A stretch of DNA of 64,000 bases from Paenibacillus tyrphae. Lineage in GTDB: Bacteria; Bacillota; Bacilli; Paenibacillales; NBRC-103111. Within the stretch, counting starts at the first letter, position 1. Every line of letters begins with the position of its first letter. Positions 7,001 through 14,894 of this stretch are shown in pieces. The DNA lies in NCBI RefSeq assembly GCF_024158745.1, contig NZ_JAMZAW010000003.1, positions 1 through 64,000 on the forward strand, given 5' to 3'. A program made the position numbers and the translations under genes. The notes beneath the pieces were generated by a model. It saw nothing but the letters and a program-made list of their open reading frames with translations. It searched no databases and was not told the DNA's origin.

Positions 7001-7914
7001 TTTTCAAAACCGACGCCTTCCACGAGCTTGATCGGCATGACCTTGCTGTAGTAGGTCGTTCCCAGAATCGTCCCGCCGTTGCTGTACGGAATGTCAAATT
7101 CCAGCGGCTTGTCGATCGTCAGCGTATCCCCGCTCAGGTTTGTCACTTTAAACATTTGGCTGCGCATGTGCTGATTGATCCAGTAATTTTGCGGCGCGCC
7201 CATCATTTGATAAAAGTCCGCCGTATTGGCCGCTCCGACGTAGACCGTGTCCCCGGCTTTGAATTTTTTGCCGCCTCCGCTGGCCAGCTTGATCTGATTG
7301 CCGCCCTTCGTTCCGCCGCCGGCATTGGCAACTTTGACGCCGGATTTCCAGTGAAAGTTGATGCTGCCTTCATAGTCGGGCTCGCCCGGATCTTTGTCCC
7401 GGTCCTCCACGCGAAAAGCGCCGTACCCCGGCCACAGCTTGCCGTCGATGACGGGCAGACCATTGTCCGATGTATACGTGCTGGCAGGTCTGAACACAAT
7501 CTTCGTTCCCGTGGCCGGATCAGTGCCTGCGCCTCGGAAGGTCACCCAGCTGGCATCCGCCCGGATGAATTTGCTCAGATTGATTTCCCCGGCGGGAAAT
7601 TGCAGAATCGCCCGGTTCGTCTCGCTAACCTTGGCGCCGTTGACGGTTAACGAACCGCTGCGGATCGCGTCGATGACCGCCTGCAGCGCGTCGGAATCGT
7701 CCTTGCCCTCGTTGGCCTTTATGCCTTTGGCGGCCAGATCGATGACCGTCCCTCCGGTCGGCAGCGGCGCCCCGCCCTTATAGCCCGCATGGGACCAATC
7801 CGGAAGCGACGGGTGCACCCCGGCGGCCTCCGCTTGCGAAGCCGAAAAAAAGCCCCAGGAAGTCATGGCAAGCGCCGCGCTCAGCATCAGTATCAAACCT
7901 TTTTTTGCTGCCAA
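4072..7914 (-). CDS. Large secreted beta-helix polysaccharide lyase-like protein with FN3 and DNRLRE domains
   Basis: A 1280-residue exported protein likely to act on plant or algal polysaccharide. In order: signal peptide (about 1-31, ending SQAEA); a long N-terminal parallel beta-helix (about 45-595) with repeated NNT/GN turns; a fibronectin type III domain (about 601-690); a DNRLRE/CBM96-type module (about 695-860, with EDSFVRGGTYANDNYGSS); a second FN3 nearly identical to the first (about 868-960); and a C-terminal right-handed beta-helix (about 964-1280) similar to family 9 pectate-lyase-like folds. The start is TTG at 7912-7914, 9 bases after AGGAGGA. It appears monocistronic, with a terminator at 3926-3958. 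Substrate and catalytic residues cannot be fixed by eye; structural adhesion is an alternative. Confidence 0.8.
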   Translation of the reverse strand: MAAKKGLILMLSAALAMTSWGFFSASQAEAAGVHPSLPDWSHAGYKGGAPLPTGGTVIDLAAKGIKANEGKDDSDALQAVIDAIRSGSLTVNGAKVSETNRAILQFPAGEINLSKFIRADASWVTFRGAGTDPATGTKIVFRPASTYTSDNGLPVIDGKLWPGYGAFRVEDRDKDPGEPDYEGSINFHWKSGVKVANAGGGTKGGNQIKLASGGGKKFKAGDTVYVGAANTADFYQMMGAPQNYWINQHMRSQMFKVTNLSGDTLTIDKPLEFDIPYSNGGTILGTTYYSKVMPIKLVEGVGFENFYFTQDISYTQYSNKNVNDYDPVTNPNGVGLKYTNEAPEYAIHAIVFKWAQNGWVKGIRTYMTGSHPIVTEFARYMEFRDNVIFGSWNKGKGGHGYFRGSKLYDSKIMNNTIDRVRHLTLQWSATGNVVSGNTMTVDMNLHGGWERRNLIENNVITVPFRHRSWGEGEGGSEPEGGTWYPIWYGAGPHASKWSGSTGEQNVFFNNTMSKQETDGGSYTTYAPYNDPHRIYQIGWDGSKWAHLEKPAGTLISTWTDNEKVDYALAPNKGVYDCLTFSGSSLLGGGTAVLNCKGSNPGDTQAPSAPANLTASGVTSSSVSLSWNASTDNVGVTGYDVYNGTALVATVTGTGATVSGLSPNTTYTFTVKAKDAAGNVSAASNAVKVTTSEGTQNPVPITLTAAEDSFVRGGTYANDNYGSSDTMSVKLRASNASYDRKGYVKFNLSSISGNISSAILKLYVTNIHSNTTSYKLEARGLQNDAWSEATINAANQPTEAGTSMGTATVNQKGAYVSFDATAFVKSQTDGTVSFRLVGLDEDLGADYATKEHANAAIRPVLIVNAGGSGGDTQPPSAPAGLSVTGKTSSSVSLAWNASTDNTGVTAYEVYNGSALAATVTGTTATVGGLSPKTTYTFTVKAKDAAGNASGASNPVNATTDAVGAGCSGALNSTPSIQNAMKNAKPGDIISIAPGTYLGDVSTSGDTPRTPEDPYGPGLFFSPKNGTAAAHIVLKSCDPGNRAILTGKAVNDGSYGIHLTGDYWEIRDLIITNAQKGIVVDNGNNNLLNNVEVHRIGDEGVHFRDGSSYNTLEYSKIYDTGNYQPGYGEGAYVGSDESSPYEHTVIGNTIRHTVFDGGITAEHIDIKEGADGTVVEYCHFNGTGMTGDNSADSFIDVKGVNSVIRYNEGYRNGNAKVADAFQVRTHGSKYPTGKDNTFYNNKVNLDSAPGYVVNATSATTGTKAHDDVRIGGGNLYSKNVNK

Positions 7915-8087
7915 TATAAACAGTCCTCCTTCTGGTAAATAGGTTTTACTGCCTCTCTTGGACGGAAAATCAGCTGCATATCGTACCGGCCCATGAATAG
8001 TATGAAATCCCCCCTTTTATCGGCGAATGGAAAACCATTTTCTGGGATGTGTGAAAAAATATTACGTTAATTAAGTTGTAATCCCAT
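7915..8087. other. Upstream region of the lyase-like gene
   Basis: Carries the ribosome binding site at 7924-7930 and presumably the promoter. No confident -35/-10 pair was assigned. AT-rich around 8050-8080. Confidence 0.4.
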
Positions 8088-8273
8088 TCATCCAAATAAG
8101 GAAGCGACAAATTCTAGGCGGAGTGTTGTTTTCTTTAGGTGTCCCTCTAGATCTTGTAACAAGGCGATCAAGCCTCTCATATCTCCAAATGTCAAGCAGT
8201 AAAGAAGTCGGGCCTTTGGAACGGCAAGCGGATCATTAAATATATTTGAAATGCCGAAGTCCGCGTGGAATAT
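8088..8273 (-). pseudogene. 3' fragment of an unrecognised gene abutting a deletion junction
   Basis: From about 8273 down to a TGA at 8088-8090 the minus strand is open without a start codon. It reads like protein (FHADFGISNIFNDPLAVPKA ... FGDMRGLIALLQDLEGHLKK). It stops being meaningful at about the point where the plus-strand rocD homology begins (8282). The two back-to-back fragments suggest that a deletion fused the interiors of two genes. The family is unknown. Confidence 0.35.
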
Positions 8274-8281
8274 ATTTATAG

Positions 8282-8879
8282 CAGGAAGGCTATTTGCGCA
8301 AAGCTTGGCAGCTGTGCAAGGAGCGGAACGTGCTGTTTATCGCCGACGAGATTCAGACCGGCTTCGGGCGGACCGGCCAAAGGTTCGCATGCGACTGGGA
8401 ACAGGTCGTGCCCGATATGTATATACTGGGAAAAGCGCTCGGGGGCGGCGTACTGCCCGTCTCTGCCGTAGCGGCCGACCTGGAGGTGCTGGAACTGTTC
8501 TCCCCCGGCTCGCATGGCTCGACCTTCGGCGGCAATCTGCTCGCCTGCGCCGTCGCGATCGCTGCGATGGAGGTCATCGAGTCCGAAGGACTGGCCGAGC
8601 GCTCCCGGGAGCTGGGCGAGTATGCGCTTGAGCGGCTCCGACGGCTCCGCAGCCCGCTTGTTCGTGAGGTTCGCGGGCGCGGGCTGTTTATCGGGATCGA
8701 GCTGGAGACGGCGGCAAGACCTTACTGCGAAAAGCTCAAAGAGCGCGGAATTCTGTGCAAGAAAACGCACGAGCATACGGATTCGTCTGACTCCCCCGCT
8801 GATTATTGCCTAGGCAGAGCTCGATATGGCGCTGGAGCAGCTCGAAGAAGTATTGCTGCCGCAGCATGAGAGCGCATAG
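8282..8879 (+). pseudogene. rocD: Ornithine aminotransferase, truncated and frameshifted
   Basis: Homology to RocD (ornithine to glutamate semialdehyde, PLP enzyme) starts at Q-E-G-Y-L-R-K in mid-protein and includes [12 protein letters not shown] and the PLP lysine in ILGKALGGG. The N-terminal half (~200 residues) is absent, with an in-frame TAG just upstream of 8282. Near the end an extra G at about 8780 shifts the frame out of the expected [15 protein letters not shown]. Even in that frame a TAG at 8811-8813 interrupts before [15 protein letters not shown]. These three lesions make it non-functional. It precedes arginase, as in arginine degradation operons. Confidence 0.85.
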
Positions 8880-8916
8880 ACTCTTAAACTAAGCGCAGAA
8901 GAAGGAGCTGGACTTC

Positions 8917-9828
8917 ATGACCCGCACAAACTCAATCACCCTCCTCGGCGTTCCTTTTGACTTGGGGGCCGGACACCGGGGGGCCTGCGGTGGACCGGAG
9001 GCTATTATGCAAGCCGGTCTGCCGGAAAAATTACGCCGGCTCGGCATCCAATGGAACGATGCCGGATTGTTGACTTGGCCGGAGCCGCAGCTCGATCAGG
9101 ATGCGCTTCCTCTTACGGCCCTGAAGCATCTGCACGATGTGCTGGCAGTGACCGAAGCGCTGGCCGCCAGCGTCTCCCGTATCGTGCAGCAGGGGAGCTT
9201 CCCGCTCGTTCTCGGGGGCGATCACAGCATCGCGATCGGTACGCTGGCAGGGCTGGCTTCCCACTATAGCCAGCTCGGCGTGATCTGGATCGATGCCCAT
9301 TCCGATCTGAACACGCCCGATACGACGCCTTCGGGCAACATCCACGGCATGTCGCTCGCCGCAAGTCTCGGGCAAGGCGACGAACGGCTGACCCGAATCG
9401 GGGGCATTTGTCCGAAGATCAGGCCGGAGCATACGGTCCTTCTTGGGGTAAGAGATCTCGATCCCGGCGAGAAAGCCTGCATCAAGGCGCAGGGGATTAC
9501 CTGCTTCACGATGCATGACATCGACCGGCGCGGAATGAGCAGCGTGATGGAAGAAGCCGTTCAGGTGGCCGGCAAAGGCACGGACGGCGTACATCTGAGC
9601 TTCGATATCGACAGCCTCGATCCGGTCGAAGCGCCCGGTACGGGAACGCCGGTAAAAGGCGGGCTCAGCTACCGGGAAGCGCACCTGGCTCTTGAGCTGC
9701 TGCACGAATCGGGAATCGTGACGTCCGCCGAATTGGTCGAGGTGAATCCGTCGCTCGATACGGGACAGAAGACGGCTCAGCTCGCCGTCGAATTGATCGC
9801 CTCCCTGCTTGGGGAACAAATTTTGTGA
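8917..9828 (+). CDS. rocF: Arginase
   Basis: A 303-residue manganese enzyme that splits arginine into ornithine and urea. The binuclear metal-site motifs are all present: GGDHS near residue 99, DAHSDLN near 126, and SFDIDSLDP near 228. Length matches bacterial arginases. GGAG ends about 9 bases before the ATG. Upstream is the broken ornithine aminotransferase, so in this strain ornithine from arginase may need another aminotransferase. It is followed by a strong hairpin terminator. Confidence 0.95.
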   Translation: MTRTNSITLLGVPFDLGAGHRGACGGPEAIMQAGLPEKLRRLGIQWNDAGLLTWPEPQLDQDALPLTALKHLHDVLAVTEALAASVSRIVQQGSFPLVLGGDHSIAIGTLAGLASHYSQLGVIWIDAHSDLNTPDTTPSGNIHGMSLAASLGQGDERLTRIGGICPKIRPEHTVLLGVRDLDPGEKACIKAQGITCFTMHDIDRRGMSSVMEEAVQVAGKGTDGVHLSFDIDSLDPVEAPGTGTPVKGGLSYREAHLALELLHESGIVTSAELVEVNPSLDTGQKTAQLAVELIASLLGEQIL

Positions 9829-9888
9829 TCGGCTGCCGCACCCCCGATCTGCCGGATGCGTTCGGACGGCAGCCCTGCAAAAGCAAAG

Positions 9889-9944
9889 CAAAGTGCTTCT
9901 GCCGCAGCGTGTACCGCTGTCTGCAGAAGCACTTTATTTCATTT
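9889..9944. terminator. Bidirectional terminator after arginase
   Basis: A 13-bp arm AAAGTGCTTCTGC pairs with GCAGAAGCACTTT and is followed by ATTTCATTTT on the plus strand. It lies between convergent genes and can serve both. Confidence 0.75.
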
Positions 9945-9980
9945 TATTTGCTTACGCATTATGGCGCGGATCAGGCCGCT

Positions 9981-10310
9981 CTAGAGGTGCGGATAGGCTT
10001 TCAACACCTCTTGAAGCCGGAACGCCGCCGTCAGCCTTCCCTCCACTTTCAATTCGCCGGCCATATAAACCTGCATGGCGTTCACCTGCTTCCGCATCAG
10101 TCGAAGCAGCGTTGCTTCCGATAAGGTCAGCTTGCAGTCCGCCGCACAGGGCGCCCCGTCCACAAGCTCCGCCCATCCTCCTTGAAACCGCACCTGCAAC
10201 AGCCGTCCTTCGCCAAAATCGAATTGGTATACCGCATTTAACGTTCGGATCGGCCCCGGATCGGCATTCATCCGCGCGACGAGAAGCTCGATGTCATCCC
10301 GTATCGCCAC
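9981..10310 (-). CDS. SCP2 sterol-binding domain protein
   Basis: A 109-residue protein with the SCP2 lipid-binding fold pattern: YQFDFGEGRLLQVRFQGG early, LSEATLLRLMRKQVNAMQVY in the middle, and AGELKVEGRLTAAFRL near the end. Such proteins bind acyl chains or acyl-CoA. It follows the long-chain acyl-CoA ligase on the same strand with about 117 bases between them, so a joint role in fatty acid handling is likely. The start is GTG preceded by GGGGTGAG. Confidence 0.8.
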   Translation of the reverse strand: MAIRDDIELLVARMNADPGPIRTLNAVYQFDFGEGRLLQVRFQGGWAELVDGAPCAADCKLTLSEATLLRLMRKQVNAMQVYMAGELKVEGRLTAAFRLQEVLKAYPHL

Positions 10311-10427
10311 GCTCGCTCACCCCGCTTTTCGCTCCTGAATCGGACGAATCCGTCCATCGGTTCAAGGCCCCGGCGGCACCCTGCCGCCTTCCGCCCGCTT
10401 TCTTCAGCCAAACGGCCACACCTGCCG

Positions 10428-12119
10428 TCAATCGCCGGGCGTTTCGCCTTCCGTTCGTTCCGCCTCTTCTTCCAGCAGCTTTCTACGAAGCACCTTGCCG
10501 ACCATCGTTTTGGGCAGGTGGTCGCGAAATTCGTAAATATGGGGCACCTTGTAAGCGGCCAGCCGCTCCCGGCACCACCGGTTGAGCTCCTCGGCTCCCG
10601 CCTCGCTGCCCTGCTTCATGACCAGATACGCCTTCACCGTTTCCCCCCGGTACGGATCGCACACGCCGGCCACCACAGCCTCCGCCACATCCGGGTGCTC
10701 GTACAGCACCTCCTCGATCTCGCGCGGATAAATATTAAAGCCTCCGGCAATGATCAAGTCCTTTTTACGATCCAAAATGTAAAAGAAGCCGTCCTCATCC
10801 ATCCTTCCCATATCTCCGGTGTACAGCCATCCGTCCTTCAGCACCGCTGCGGTATCCTCCGGCCGGTTCCAATAGCCTTTCATCACTTGTGGCCCGCGGA
10901 CGGCAAGCTCGCCGACCTCTCCGACCGGCAGCTCCTCCAGTGTCTGCGGGTCGACAACCCGCGCGTCCGTATCGGGGAACGGAATCCCGATGGAGCCGAT
11001 TTTCCGCCGCTCCCAGATGTTGTTCCCGTGCGTGACGGGCGACGCTTCCGTTAAGCCGTAGCCCTCGACGAGGCGGCCTCCCGAGATGGCCTCAAACCGC
11101 TCCTGCACCTCAAGCGGCAGCGGAGCGGCCCCGCTGATGCACAGCTTCAGCGAAGATAGGTTGAACCGCGGCTTGCCAGCTTGCTGAAGAAGTGCAATAT
11201 ACATTGTCGGCGCGCCGGGGAACACGGTCGGCTTCGTCCGGCGGATGGTCTCAAGCAGCAAGCCGGTCTCGAACCGCGGCAGGAGCGCCAGCGTTCCGCC
11301 CAAATAAACGGACTGATTCAGTAGCACCGTAAGCCCGAACACATGAAAAAAGGGCAGCGCCGACAAGTACGTTTCCTGTCCGGGCTGCAAACGGTAGGAC
11401 CACAGCCGGCTTTGAATCGAATTGGCAATCAGGTTATAATGCGTGAGCATCACCCCTTTGGCCCGCCCGGTCGTGCCTCCCGTATATTGGATCAAAGCCA
11501 GATCGCGCTCCGCGTCCACCTTCACTTGCCGCAGCTCCGGAGAACCCCGCTCCATAAATTGCCGGAACGGGTAGACGCCGTTGCCGTAAACGACTTTCCG
11601 GTCCAGTCCCTGCTTCTTCGCGAACAACGGGTAGAGCCATTTTTGCGGGACAGGCATGTAGTCCTTGATCGACGTGACGATGACATGTCTTAGCTCGGCG
11701 GACTCGGCAATTTCTGATACCCTCCGGTATAGCAGATCCAGCGTGACGATCGTCCGGGCCCCCGCATCCTTGAGCTGATACTCCAGCTCGCGCGGGGTGT
11801 ACATCGGATTGGTCATCACGACGATGCCGCCCATAAGCAGCGTGCCGAAATACGCAATGACCGTTTGCGGGCAGTTCGGCAGCATGAGCGCCACCCGGTC
11901 GCCTTGGCGTACGCCATGCTGGACGAGCGCGTCCGCAAAACGGCTCGATTGCTCCAGAAGCGTGCGGTAAGTCATCGTTTTGCCCATAAAATCCAAGGCG
12001 GCTCGCTGCGGATACATACGGGCGGACTCCGTCAAAAAACAAGCCAGCGAATGTCGCGGGTAGTCGAACGTCGGCGGCACCTCGGCAGGATAGTGACGCA
12101 GCCAAGGCTTGTCGGGCAT
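10428..12119 (-). CDS. lcfA: Long-chain fatty acid-CoA ligase
   Basis: A 563-residue AMP-forming acyl-CoA synthetase. The ATP/AMP loop YTGGTTGRAKG lies near residue 210. Further family motifs are EGYGLTEASPV, the WLYTGDMG box, the hinge DRKKDLIIAGGFNIYPREIE and a C-terminal PKTMVGKVLRRKL carrying the catalytic lysine. It activates fatty acids for beta-oxidation or lipid synthesis on the cytoplasmic side. The ATG at 12119 (MPDKPW) is chosen because GGAGGTGG overlaps the upstream in-frame ATG and sits at a good distance from it. It is probably co-transcribed with the SCP2 gene. Confidence 0.93.
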   Translation of the reverse strand: MPDKPWLRHYPAEVPPTFDYPRHSLACFLTESARMYPQRAALDFMGKTMTYRTLLEQSSRFADALVQHGVRQGDRVALMLPNCPQTVIAYFGTLLMGGIVVMTNPMYTPRELEYQLKDAGARTIVTLDLLYRRVSEIAESAELRHVIVTSIKDYMPVPQKWLYPLFAKKQGLDRKVVYGNGVYPFRQFMERGSPELRQVKVDAERDLALIQYTGGTTGRAKGVMLTHYNLIANSIQSRLWSYRLQPGQETYLSALPFFHVFGLTVLLNQSVYLGGTLALLPRFETGLLLETIRRTKPTVFPGAPTMYIALLQQAGKPRFNLSSLKLCISGAAPLPLEVQERFEAISGGRLVEGYGLTEASPVTHGNNIWERRKIGSIGIPFPDTDARVVDPQTLEELPVGEVGELAVRGPQVMKGYWNRPEDTAAVLKDGWLYTGDMGRMDEDGFFYILDRKKDLIIAGGFNIYPREIEEVLYEHPDVAEAVVAGVCDPYRGETVKAYLVMKQGSEAGAEELNRWCRERLAAYKVPHIYEFRDHLPKTMVGKVLRRKLLEEEAERTEGETPGD

Positions 12120-12285
12120 AAAAACCACCTCCATGCAAGGTTGCCTTGGTCTGGGGGGGCTGCCGCCGACAGTTTCATCAGTTACGCATGACGCCTCGGC
12201 GGCAGCCGATTGGGGAAACGGTTAACCGCCCTGATGTCCAAACCACAGGACCGTCCACCTTGACCGTTTGGGGCAAACGATCGGC

Positions 12286-12429
12286 ATGTCCGAAAACGCT
12301 ACCATTTCCCCTGTACTTGGTAATTTATGCGCTGCACGCTGCGTCTATGCCATAGATGAGCTTCTGGCGAGAAGACAAACGATTGAACAAGGGGGACTGG
12401 TTCTGGCGGGATTCTTCTGGGGGAAGTAG
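12286..12429 (+). CDS. Possible 47-residue small protein
   Basis: A short frame in the ~400-base gap upstream of the acyl-CoA ligase: MSENATISPVLGNLCAARCV followed by an alpha-helical stretch (AIDELLARRQTIEQGG) and LVLAGFFWGK. It is directly followed by a hairpin (12439-12492) that could be its terminator. The ribosome binding site is poor (GGGG about 12 bases upstream), the frame extends upstream without a clear start, and the family is unknown. It may equally be a remnant. Confidence 0.25.
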   Translation: MSENATISPVLGNLCAARCVYAIDELLARRQTIEQGGLVLAGFFWGK

Positions 12430-12438
12430 AGGAAAACG

Positions 12439-12492
12439 GAAGCGCACCCGATTCGGGTGCAAATGACGTCTTGCCCGGAAAAGGTGCGCTTC
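12439..12492. terminator. Long inverted repeat, probable terminator
   Basis: GAAGCGCACC (12439-12448) pairs with GGTGCGCTTC (12483-12492). A smaller hairpin, GCACCC-GATTC-GGGTGC, is nested at the left arm, so two alternative folds exist. It sits just past the 3' end of the HAD gene at 12523 (minus). Confidence 0.5.
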
Positions 12493-12522
12493 TCTGTGTT
12501 AGACCGGCGGCTACACGGCGGC

Positions 12523-13194
12523 TTAAGCTCCCGCTCCGGCCGATGAGATCAGCCTCTCAAGCTCTTCAAGCCGGATCTGGCGGATCGAGCTGACAATCCA
12601 ATCGGCTTTCGACAAATCCTGGTCCCCGGAATTTGCATTTTGAAACCCGATGCACGTCATGCCGGCAGCTTTGGCCGCAGCTACGCCATGGCGGGCATCT
12701 TCCAGAACGATGCATTGGTCGGGCGAGGCCCCGAGCATTTCAGCGGTTTTCAAATAAATATCCGGTGCCGGCTTACCATGCTCAACCTCTTCGCCGCTGA
12801 TCACAAAATCGAAATACGAAAGCAGACCGAATTTATTCAGCACTGCCTCAATGAACACCCGTGGCGAGGAGGAAGCCAGACCGATCCGCTTGCTGCCATG
12901 CAGCGAATGGAGCAGCTCCGTGATCCCCTCGATCGGCCGGTCGTCCGAAACCTCCAAGTACGCCAGCTTCCGCTTCAGCTGCAATTCGATGATGTCTTCG
13001 ACGGATGGCGTCAAGCCGTACTTGAGCCGGATTCGAGTCCACATCTCGGGATTGGTCATCCCGACATACGCTTCCAGTTCCTCCTTCGTAATCGGAACGC
13101 CAAGCCCTTCCATCACCTCCATATCGACCTTGAAGTGAAGCGGCTCGCTGTCAATGATAACGCCGTCCATATCGAATATAAAGGCCGTAAACAT
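12523..13194 (-). CDS. HAD-family phosphatase / beta-phosphoglucomutase-like
   Basis: A 223-residue HAD subfamily I hydrolase. Motif I is DMDGVIIDSE, with the nucleophile Asp. Motif II is the serine in LASSSPRV, motif III the lysine in EHGKPAPD, and motif IV EDARHGVAAAKAAG. The cap region matches beta-phosphoglucomutase-like and YhcW-type enzymes, which act on sugar phosphates. The ATG at 13194 (MFTAFIFDMDG) is preferred over an upstream GTG or ATG because it starts at the first strand and follows a purine-rich GAGAGGG. The substrate is not predictable. Confidence 0.88.
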   Translation of the reverse strand: MFTAFIFDMDGVIIDSEPLHFKVDMEVMEGLGVPITKEELEAYVGMTNPEMWTRIRLKYGLTPSVEDIIELQLKRKLAYLEVSDDRPIEGITELLHSLHGSKRIGLASSSPRVFIEAVLNKFGLLSYFDFVISGEEVEHGKPAPDIYLKTAEMLGASPDQCIVLEDARHGVAAAKAAGMTCIGFQNANSGDQDLSKADWIVSSIRQIRLEELERLISSAGAGA

Positions 13195-13471
13195 ATCGCT
13201 TTCCCTCTCTCCCTTCCTGATCTGGCATAGCGTGAAATCTAGCTTCGACAAAGTTCGTCTGAACTGATTTTATCACGCTCCCTTCGGAGCTCCAAGCGTA
13301 TGCCATCTAGGATCGGGAGGTGAATGCCGATGCTGGGGAAAAGCGCCGATCAACGAGGGTGCCAAGCTGCGTACACCGGTTGGCGACTTGAGATTCGAAG
13401 CGTGGATGCCATTGCGGAAAAGGAGCGTTTGACCGAGGAAGATGCCGACAAGCCGGCGCGCCGCAGCCGTA

Positions 13472-13912
13472 TCAGGCCAAAGCGTCCGCCACCTGTTTAC
13501 CGAGTGCCCGGCAGGCGGCTTTATCCGAATCCGACGGGTTTAACTCTACCTTCATTCCTTCTGCGACAACGTCCGCTCCGAGCTCCTCCAGCTTCTCCTT
13601 GAGGAGGTCGACCGCCTTTCCGAACTGCGCGTACGAGGAATCGGCCGAACCGAAGACCGCCGCCTTTTTCCCGCTCAGCTCCAGACCGTCCATCTCTTCG
13701 TAGAAATCCAGAAATTCGTCGGGCAGCTCACCGTCGCCCCAAGTATAGGCTCCAAGAATAATGCCGTCGTACTCTCCCAGCTCATGACCGCTGGCATCCA
13801 TCACGTTTTTGACGACCGGCTCGATCCCCGCTTCGCGTACCCCCTCTGCGACCTCGTCGGCCATCTCCTCCGTATTGCCCGTCATGCTGGCAAACACAAT
13901 AATCAGTTTCAT
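13472..13912 (-). CDS. Short-chain flavodoxin, iron-regulated
   Basis: A 146-residue FMN electron carrier. The N-terminal phosphate loop ASMTGNTEEMA binds FMN. The isoalloxazine-binding loops appear as GAYTWGDGELPDEF and GSADSSYAQF. The ATG at 13912 follows GGAGGAGC by 6 bases. Flavodoxins replace ferredoxin when iron is scarce. A Fur box lying between the -35 and -10 elements of its promoter (13960-13989) supports that role here. Confidence 0.93.
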   Translation of the reverse strand: MKLIIVFASMTGNTEEMADEVAEGVREAGIEPVVKNVMDASGHELGEYDGIILGAYTWGDGELPDEFLDFYEEMDGLELSGKKAAVFGSADSSYAQFGKAVDLLKEKLEELGADVVAEGMKVELNPSDSDKAACRALGKQVADALA

Positions 13913-13959
13913 TTCCAAGCTCCTCCGTTTTCCGTAATGTTCCATGTACTTCCTCAACC

Positions 13960-13989
13960 ATATTAAATGATAATGATTATCATTGTCAA
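13960..13989 (-). promoter_or_regulatory. Flavodoxin promoter with embedded Fur box
   Basis: On the minus strand TTGACA (13984-13989) and TAATAT (13960-13965) lie 18 bases apart. The spacer contains the palindrome TGATAATGATTATCA (13968-13982), essentially the core of the Bacillus Fur box. Fur-Fe bound here would block RNA polymerase, giving expression only under iron starvation. Confidence 0.8.
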
Positions 13990-14025
13990 TTATGTTTTTT
14001 CGAGAAGCTGCCCATTTTCGGTCCG

Positions 14026-14072
14026 GGAAAAAGTACAAGGCCGGAATCCCTTTGCTTCAAGGAATCCCGACC
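14026..14072 (-). terminator. Terminator of the DUF429/HAD operon
   Basis: Minus-strand stem GGTCGGGATTC with GGATTCCGGCC (11 pairs, including several G-T wobbles), then TTGTACTTTTTC. Confidence 0.5.
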
Positions 14073-14129
14073 TATGCAATCGCCGCATATTTATTAAGCA
14101 AATCCGAGCCGCTGTGAAGCCCGGTGCTG

Positions 14130-14894
14130 CTAGACATGCTCTTGCGACCCGGCAGCAAGCATGCGTCCCTCCGGCTTGTAAAATGAAATCGTACGCCGCA
14201 GCCCCGTCCGGTCCGCATCGCCTTCGGCAGGCACTTGGCGCAATGCGCCGCCGCTGAGCCGGCCGGCGACCGCGAGCACCAGCGCGTCGAGCATATCGTC
14301 GCGGGCCAGCGCCTTGCGCGTATACCGCGCGAGCAGCTCGGCGACGATGGCATCGGCGTGCGCGCAGACCCGCCGCAAATGCGCGAGCCGCTCGGCGAAG
14401 CCTTCCGGCGTTTTCTTGCTGTGGCGCATCGGCCCGCCGAAAAGCTGCGCAAAGCACAGCTCCGGATGCGACTCGCGAAAGCGCCCACGCGCCTCTATGT
14501 CCTGCTGGAGCAGTTCGTCAAGCCGGCGAATTTTCGGCACGAGGCCCCAGGACTGGCGCGACAAGCCGCGGCCGCTGACCTCCCGCTGCAGGGCATTCGC
14601 CTCGGCGTAGCCGGACGCTCCCAGCACCTCGCGTACCGGCGCGGCGAAGATCGAGGAAGCCCGCCCAGGCTTCAGCAGTTCCCGCGCCAGCGCGTCGCAA
14701 GCCCGCGGCTCCCGGCCGTCGGCCAAGCCGATCGGCATGTCCACCAGCAGCAGCCTGGACTCCCGGTGGACTTCCCACAGGCGATTGGGGTCTTCATATA
14801 CGTCTGCCGCCCAGCTCTGTCCGTCCTCCGACAGCGCCACCGCAAGCCAGCCGCCCGGACAGCCGTCGACGCCGACATAGTCCCGGCGGCTCAT
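14130..14894 (-). CDS. DUF429 family protein (predicted RNase H-like nuclease)
   Basis: A 254-residue cytoplasmic protein of the DUF429 family. It opens with VGVDGCPGGW, the strand-and-loop of an RNase H-like fold. It has LLLVDMPIGLADG (second acidic position) and, near residue 208, ARDDMLDALVLAV, where the third acidic residues lie. This arrangement led to the nuclease prediction for the family, but no biochemical role is established. Its start overlaps the stop of the upstream HAD gene by 4 bases, so the two are translated together. Confidence 0.85.
   Translation of the reverse strand: MSRRDYVGVDGCPGGWLAVALSEDGQSWAADVYEDPNRLWEVHRESRLLLVDMPIGLADGREPRACDALARELLKPGRASSIFAAPVREVLGASGYAEANALQREVSGRGLSRQSWGLVPKIRRLDELLQQDIEARGRFRESHPELCFAQLFGGPMRHSKKTPEGFAERLAHLRRVCAHADAIVAELLARYTRKALARDDMLDALVLAVAGRLSGGALRQVPAEGDADRTGLRRTISFYKPEGRMLAAGSQEHV

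Noticed and set aside
13324..13602. 92-codon ORF with a strong ribosome binding site next to flavodoxin
   Set aside because: Its 3' half is antisense to the flavodoxin gene, and the protein is low-complexity with no family; the GGAGG may be chance.
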